In this document: one piece after another, positions 59,238 through 64,000 of the stretch
Layout: every line of letters begins with the position of its first letter
How positions within the stretch are numbered: position 1 is the stretch's first letter
Origin: an uncultured Acetobacterium sp.
GTDB taxonomy: Bacteria; Bacillota; Clostridia; Eubacteriales; Eubacteriaceae
Length of the DNA stretch: 64,000 nucleotides
Assembly: GCF_963664135.1 (NCBI RefSeq)
Contig: NZ_OY760905.1
Span: forward strand, 3,312,736-3,376,735
Direction of reading: 5' to 3'
Position numbers and translations under genes: made by a program
Notes under the pieces: model-generated
The model's input: the letters and a program-made list of their open reading frames with translations, nothing else
Database searches by the model: none
What the model was told of the DNA's origin: nothing

Positions 59238-61412
59238 ATGAATATGAATCTTTTTGATATTATTTACGACGGTCAAGCCCAGTACTTACAACGTGCTGAA
59301 GAAATGGTTGCCAAAGTCGTTGCTGAAAAGGGAAAAGAAACACCGGTAAAATTCCCAGGTACTGCTTATGCTTTACCTTGTATCTACGCTATTACAGGCA
59401 AAAAAATCACCAATGTAGGTGAATTGGAAGATGCGTTAGCACTTGCTAAAGAACATATTAACAGAACTAACTATCTGGCGGAAGCCTTAGATGCTGGTAC
59501 TGCAGCTGCAATGTGTGCAGAAATTATTGAAGCAGTTAAATATGTTTACACTGAACTTCCATACGAAGGTCGTCACGTTGAAGATTTAAATACAACTGAT
59601 GCCCGTTGTTTAGGACATATTACAGATGCTGAAGTTCGTAACTTCGGTGTGCCATTGGTAACAGATGACATCCCAGGTGTTGCTGTTATTATCGGTGAAT
59701 GTAAAGATGCTGAAATGCTTGCCAGTATCGTTAAAGATTACCAGGGTAAAGGTTTATTAACCTTCATGGTTGGTAAAGTTATCGACCAGGCGATTGCACA
59801 AAAAATCAAAATGGGTATTGACCTTCGAGTTATTCCTTTGGGATACGAAATCGAATCTGTTATCCACGTTGTATCTGTTGCGATTCGTGCCAGCTTAATC
59901 TTTGGTGCGACACCTCCAGGCGACTTCCTAGCTCACAGAACCTACACAAAAAACCGTGTTAAAGCATTTGTTAATGTATTTGGACCATGGGATAACAAAA
60001 TTATCGCTGCCGGTGCTGCTGCCATCGAATTAGGCTTCCCAGCAGTAACAGAAACGTTCATTAATGAAGTACCAACCTTATTATTACACCAACCAGATAA
60101 CAGCAAAGTTGTTGCAACTTCTTTAGAAGCCCGTAACATCAAAATCAAAGTTACCGAAATCGACTGTCCAGTTGCTGTTTCTTCAGCATTTGAAGGCGAA
60201 CGTGTTCGTAAAGATACGATGTTTGCTGAATTCGGCGGAAACAAAACTGAATGTTGGGAACTTGTTACAACCGGCGATTTAGCTGAAATGGAAGATCACA
60301 AAATTACAGTTGTTGGACCAGACATTGACGACGCTATGTTCGCAGGAAAAGACGTTGTACGTTTACCTATGGGCGTTGTTGTTAAAGTTGCTGGTAAGCA
60401 AATGCAAAAAGACTTCGAAACCGTTCTTGAAAGACGTATCCATTACTTTACAAACTATATTGAAGGTGCAATGCATGTTGGACAAAGAAATATCGCTTGG
60501 ATCCGTTTAACAAAAGAAGCTTTCGAAAAAGGTTTCCGTTTAAAACATATCGGTGAAGTTTTATACGCAAAAATGCGTTCTGACTTTGATAAAGTTGTTG
60601 ATAAATGTGAAGTTACCATTTACACCAATGCTGAAGACGTAAAACGACTTGGCGAAGAATTAGTTAAACCAATCTACGCAGAACGTGACGAACGAATGGG
60701 TTCTTTAACTGATGAAAGCGTTGACGAATTCTACACCTGTTTATTATGTCAATCATTTGCTCCAAGCCACGTTTGTGTTGTTACACCAGAACGTTTAGGT
60801 CTTTGTGGTGCAGTATCCTGGTTGGATGCTAAAGCGACTAAAGAATTAGATCCAATGGGACCAAACCAACCAATCGTTAAAGGCACAGCAACTGACGAAC
60901 GTCTTGGAACCTGGGATTCAGTAAACGAAGTTGTAGCTCAAACTTCACAAGGTGCAGTTGAAAAAGTTACACTGTACTCAATCCTTGAAGATCCAATGAC
61001 CTCTTGTGGTTGTTTCGAATGTATCTGTGGTATCATGCCAGAAGCTAACGGTGTTATCATTGTAAACCGTGAGTTCCCTGACACTTCTCCAGTCGGTATG
61101 ACTTTCGGTGAATTAGCATCGATGACAGGTGGTGGGGTTCAAACTCCAGGCTTCATGGGTCATGGTCGATTCTTAATCGGTTCTAAAAAATTCATGTCAG
61201 CTGAAGGCGGTTTATCACGAATCGTTTGGATGCCAAAAGAATTAAAAGATGATGTTGCAGACCGTTTAAATAAAGCAGTAAAAGAAATGACCGGCATTGA
61301 AAACTTCGCAGACATGGTTTGTGATGAAACAATTGCTATCGATTCTGAAGCTGTATTAGAATTCTTAGAATCAAAAGGACATCCAGCTTTAGCTATGGAT
61401 CCAATTATGTAA
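59238..61412 (+). CDS. acsB: Acetyl-CoA synthase, first copy
   Basis: A 724-residue catalytic subunit that forms acetyl-CoA from CO, the CoFeSP methyl group and CoA at the A-cluster. The A-cluster cysteines are in TCLLCQSFAPSHVCVVTPERLGLCG and CGCFECICG (parts quoted). The N-terminal CODH-contacting domain (residues 1-315) is followed by the corrinoid- and A-cluster-domains. AAGGAGG precedes ATG 59238; an in-frame ATG lies two codons downstream. A terminator follows. Confidence 0.96.
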   Translation: MNMNLFDIIYDGQAQYLQRAEEMVAKVVAEKGKETPVKFPGTAYALPCIYAITGKKITNVGELEDALALAKEHINRTNYLAEALDAGTAAAMCAEIIEAVKYVYTELPYEGRHVEDLNTTDARCLGHITDAEVRNFGVPLVTDDIPGVAVIIGECKDAEMLASIVKDYQGKGLLTFMVGKVIDQAIAQKIKMGIDLRVIPLGYEIESVIHVVSVAIRASLIFGATPPGDFLAHRTYTKNRVKAFVNVFGPWDNKIIAAGAAAIELGFPAVTETFINEVPTLLLHQPDNSKVVATSLEARNIKIKVTEIDCPVAVSSAFEGERVRKDTMFAEFGGNKTECWELVTTGDLAEMEDHKITVVGPDIDDAMFAGKDVVRLPMGVVVKVAGKQMQKDFETVLERRIHYFTNYIEGAMHVGQRNIAWIRLTKEAFEKGFRLKHIGEVLYAKMRSDFDKVVDKCEVTIYTNAEDVKRLGEELVKPIYAERDERMGSLTDESVDEFYTCLLCQSFAPSHVCVVTPERLGLCGAVSWLDAKATKELDPMGPNQPIVKGTATDERLGTWDSVNEVVAQTSQGAVEKVTLYSILEDPMTSCGCFECICGIMPEANGVIIVNREFPDTSPVGMTFGELASMTGGGVQTPGFMGHGRFLIGSKKFMSAEGGLSRIVWMPKELKDDVADRLNKAVKEMTGIENFADMVCDETIAIDSEAVLEFLESKGHPALAMDPIM

Positions 61413-61449
61413 TTAAATTTGACTTGAGTCGAATTTTGTAACATGCCTG

Positions 61450-61482
61450 AAGGCAGAACACAGACGTGTTCTGCCTTTTTTT
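61450..61482 (+). terminator. Terminator of the acs operon
   Basis: A perfect 12-bp stem AAGGCAGAACAC/GTGTTCTGCCTT with a 4-base loop and T8. Confidence 0.92.
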
Positions 61483-61597
61483 TCGAAATTAAATAGAAAT
61501 TCAAATGTAAATTAGATTAATTCTTGATGATCTATAGGTTTATTAAGGAAAAAGTGTTATAATTATAACTAAATTTAGAACATTAGGAGGAAATAAT

Positions 61598-62209
61598 ATG
61601 TGTAATAATAAAGAACTTCATAGTCATGGCGAACACCACGATCACGAAGAAGGTCATCCCCATAACGATGTTGCCGGACATGCCCATGACCACGTTCATC
61701 CTCATGACAGTCAAGAAGGACATGCCCATGATCACGAACACAGCCATGAACATGACCACAAACACAGCCATCCCCATAGTGATGATCACGACCATGGCAG
61801 TGATCATACCCATGAGGGCGAGCATGAACACGAACATACGCACCAACACGCTCATCCCCATCCTCATCAGCATGAACATCCTCATCCACATGAAGGACAG
61901 GAACAGGCCCATGGTCACGAACACCCTCATCCTCACAAACATGGAGATGGACATTGTGGTAACCATGGTAAAAATGGCGCCGGTTGCTGTCATGGTGGAG
62001 ATGTTGAAAACAAGGACATTGAGATTTTAGGTTTGTTATTAGATCATTGGGTTGCTCATAATCAGGATCATGCCATGGAATATAATACTTGGGTTGAAAA
62101 AATGAACCGACTGGGTAAAAATGATGTTGCTGAATCACTCATTGAAGCGATTGCTTTAATGAGCGAAGCGGACAAACATCTGGTTGAAGCAAAAAAAGAA
62201 CTGAATTAA
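61598..62209 (+). CDS. His-rich putative nickel-binding protein
   Basis: A 203-residue protein. Residues about 5-130 are a low-complexity His/Asp/Glu/Pro region with repeated HxH units (for example HEHDHKHSHPH), plus NGAGCCHGG near residue 132. The last 70 residues form a helical domain (LGLLLDHWVAHNQDHAMEYNTWVEK). It resembles metal-storage or nickel chaperone proteins of the CooJ/HypB-tail type in plan, not in detailed sequence. It lies between two acsB genes, so Ni storage for the A-cluster is inferred. GGAGG precedes ATG 61598. Confidence 0.75.
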   Translation: MCNNKELHSHGEHHDHEEGHPHNDVAGHAHDHVHPHDSQEGHAHDHEHSHEHDHKHSHPHSDDHDHGSDHTHEGEHEHEHTHQHAHPHPHQHEHPHPHEGQEQAHGHEHPHPHKHGDGHCGNHGKNGAGCCHGGDVENKDIEILGLLLDHWVAHNQDHAMEYNTWVEKMNRLGKNDVAESLIEAIALMSEADKHLVEAKKELN

Positions 62210-62218
62210 TGTTATTAG

Positions 62219-62255
62219 CTGCGTTTTAAGTTGTAGTATGACACTTAAAACGCAG
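62219..62255 (+). terminator. Hairpin after the His-rich gene
   Basis: CTGCGTTTTAAGT (62219-62231) and ACTTAAAACGCAG (62243-62255) form a perfect 13-bp stem with an 11-base loop. No T tract follows, so it may be partial. Confidence 0.6.
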
Positions 62256-62379
62256 GTTTCGTAAATCAACAATAAAAATAGAAATGCTATTGATGGGTGC
62301 TTGGATTTACTCAAACGCCTGTGAATACGTTTATTAATGCTTGAAGGCATTGAATTTCTTTAGAAAAGGAAGTGTGTTT

Positions 62380-64000
62380 ATGAGTTTAACAGATTTAATT
62401 TACGCTGGTTCAAATGCCGTTGCAGGTTTAACCGAAGGCGCTGTCAATGATGCCATCGCCAAATATGGTGAGGGTCATTCCGTCGGATACCCGGATACAG
62501 CTTATTTTTTACCGATCATTTACGCGGCAACAGGGGTTAAGATTAAAACTTTGGGTGATTTGCCGGCAGCAGTCGGCATTCTAAAAAGTTTAATCACTAA
62601 TAAGGAAGATTTGGGAGAAGCTTTAAATGCTGGACTGGCCACCGCCGTCGGAGCCGAAATTATCGAAGCGATCCGCTATTTAGATGGCGATCCCTATGCC
62701 AATGATGCCGGAATCGGTTTTGTGGCGGATCCGATCATTCGTTCATTGGGCGTGCCCTTGGTAACTGGCGATATTCCCGGAATTGCGGTTCTTTTAGGGG
62801 AATCATCCGATCCGGCCGCTTTGGCTGCGATTGTCAAAGACTATCAGGAAAAAGGGTTGCTGACCTTTATGGTTGGTAATATCATTGAGCAGGCTTTAGA
62901 AGCTGGTGTGAAAATGGGACTGGACTACCGGGTCATTCCTTTGGGCCATGAAGTCACCTCCGTTATTCACGTTGTCTCCGTTGCCATTCGGGCCGCCTTG
63001 ATCTTTGGGGGAATCGAACCAGGTAAACTACCGGAATTCCTGACCTATACCAAAGAACGGGTACCGGCTTTTGTTAATACCTTCGGTGAATTAAATGAGG
63101 TGATTGTTTCGGTTGGCGCCGGTGCGATTGCGCTGGGCTTCCCGGTTATTGCCGACGTTCCAGTACCAGAAGTACCAGGTGCCTTAATGACCCAGGCTGA
63201 TCATGCTAAAACAGTCGAGTTCTCTTTAGAAGCTCGTGATATTAAGATTAAAGTTACCAAAATTGATGTACCTGTTTCTGTTGCTTCTGCCTTTGAAGGC
63301 GAGCGGGTCCGTAAAGACACCATGTTTGCTGAATTTGGCGGCAATAAAACAAAATGTTGGGAATTAGTAAAAGAAGCAGAATTAAGTGAAGTAGAAGACC
63401 ATAAGATTACAGTCGTGGGACCGGAAATTGATGACGCCCAATTTGAAGGTGCTGATGTTGTCCGCTTACCACTGGGTATTTTGGTTGAAGTTGCTGGCAA
63501 GAGTATGCAAAAAGATTTTGAATCGGTTCTTGAACGTCGAATTCATTATTTTACCAATTACATTGACGGGGCTATGCATGTCGGACAACGAAACATTGCC
63601 TGGATTCGTCTTACTAAAGAAGCGTTTGAAAAAGGCTTCCGATTAAAACATATTGGCGAAGTGCTCTATGCAAAAATGCGGGCAGACTTTGACAATGTTG
63701 TGGACAAATGCCAGGTTACACTGTACACCAATCTGGCAGATGTGGAACGCCTGGAAGAAGAAATGGTTAAGCCGATTTATGCTGAACGTGATGAACGAAT
63801 GGGTGCGCTAACAGACGAAAGTGTTGAAACTTTCTATACGTGTACGCTATGCCAGTCATTTGCACCAAGCCACGTTTGTGTGGTCACACCGGAGCGGCTA
63901 GGTTTGTGCGGGGCAGTTTCCTGGTTGGATAGCAAGGCGACGAAAGAATTAGATCCAGCCGGACCTTCCCAACCGATTGAAAAAGGCGAAGCAATTGATG
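62380..64000 (+). CDS. acsB2: Acetyl-CoA synthase, second copy (runs past window edge)
   Basis: A reading frame from ATG 62380 (AAAAGGAAG upstream) is open to the end of the window, about 540 codons without a stop. From residue about 295 it matches AcsB1 nearly residue for residue (EGERVRKDTMFAEFGGNKT, YERRIHYFTNYI-type ERRIHYFTNYIDGAMHVGQ, and CTLCQSFAPSHVC for the A-cluster). The first 250 or so residues are distinctly diverged, which is the domain that docks with CODH. The codon usage in the conserved part differs from AcsB1 at many third positions. It may assemble with a different CODH or work alone. Confidence 0.93.
   Translation, partial: MSLTDLIYAGSNAVAGLTEGAVNDAIAKYGEGHSVGYPDTAYFLPIIYAATGVKIKTLGDLPAAVGILKSLITNKEDLGEALNAGLATAVGAEIIEAIRYLDGDPYANDAGIGFVADPIIRSLGVPLVTGDIPGIAVLLGESSDPAALAAIVKDYQEKGLLTFMVGNIIEQALEAGVKMGLDYRVIPLGHEVTSVIHVVSVAIRAALIFGGIEPGKLPEFLTYTKERVPAFVNTFGELNEVIVSVGAGAIALGFPVIADVPVPEVPGALMTQADHAKTVEFSLEARDIKIKVTKIDVPVSVASAFEGERVRKDTMFAEFGGNKTKCWELVKEAELSEVEDHKITVVGPEIDDAQFEGADVVRLPLGILVEVAGKSMQKDFESVLERRIHYFTNYIDGAMHVGQRNIAWIRLTKEAFEKGFRLKHIGEVLYAKMRADFDNVVDKCQVTLYTNLADVERLEEEMVKPIYAERDERMGALTDESVETFYTCTLCQSFAPSHVCVVTPERLGLCGAVSWLDSKATKELDPAGPSQPIEKGEAID

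Noticed and set aside
61575..62138. Long frames on both strands in the His-rich gene (minus 61575-62138 and plus 61626-62030)
   Set aside because: They arise from the repetitive CAT/CAC codons. The accepted frame has a GGAGG site, a non-repetitive C-terminal domain and a stop close to the hairpin.

Overview
The window looks like the chromosome of an acetogenic Firmicute, most likely Acetobacterium or a close relative. The strongest evidence is the carbonyl branch of the Wood-Ljungdahl pathway at 48.7-64 kb: acsF/cooC, acsV, two DUF3786 genes, acsD, acsC, acsE, acsA, cooC, acsB, a His-rich protein and a second acsB. Moderate AT content, strong GGAGG ribosome sites, many [4Fe-4S] proteins, cobalt, molybdate and tungstate import, and no respiratory oxidase genes fit a strict anaerobe. 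No rRNA, tRNA, CRISPR array or intact transposon was seen.

Layout. 0-4.4 kb: end of a precorrin-6 reductase gene, then a cobalt ECF importer (cbiQ-cbiO-cbiM-cbiN) and a His-tailed EamA transporter. 4.6-8.4 kb: a possible group II intron relic, then modABC, an HMA metal-binding protein and modD. 8.4-11.6 kb: a znuACB-like metal importer with its Fur-family regulator. 11.7-17.3 kb: an ArsR regulator and two CoA-disulfide-reductase-type flavoproteins, one a four-domain fusion (flavoprotein, rhodanese, TusA, DsrE), with an AhpD-like protein between them. 17.3-25.7 kb: methyltransferase, CGGC protein, membrane polyferredoxin with tandem repeats, secreted ferritin-like protein, ROK regulator, plasma-membrane-type H+-ATPase and lgt. 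25.9-28 kb: ferredoxin and a minimal SufCB pair.

28-39.6 kb is the most unusual region. NifX-like proteins, two ferredoxin-bearing MinD-type ATPases, an IscU-like scaffold, an Mrp-NifX fusion and an unfused Mrp, a DUF134 regulator, a MoaE-like protein, a BMC-like protein, a RseC-like protein and two C_GCAxxG_C_C proteins are grouped. Three of its promoters sit inside the same inverted repeat (arms TTATTGACATATGCTA or variants). The gene content resembles the orange protein (ORP) Mo-cluster system of Desulfovibrio, but here a DUF134 protein is the candidate regulator. 39.8-48.3 kb: an ECF S component behind an attenuator, FmdE with a FecBCD-type importer, a membrane protein with a possible papain-like domain, and a Crp/Fnr regulator beside a ferredoxin and a cupin.

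How the parts fit: cobalt import and corrinoid synthesis supply the corrinoid iron-sulfur protein AcsCD. The CooC proteins and the His-rich protein probably supply nickel to AcsA and AcsB. AcsV reactivates AcsCD. Molybdate or tungstate import would serve formate dehydrogenase, which lies outside the window. The two acs transcription units share a similar 23-bp element just after their -10 boxes, which suggests common control.
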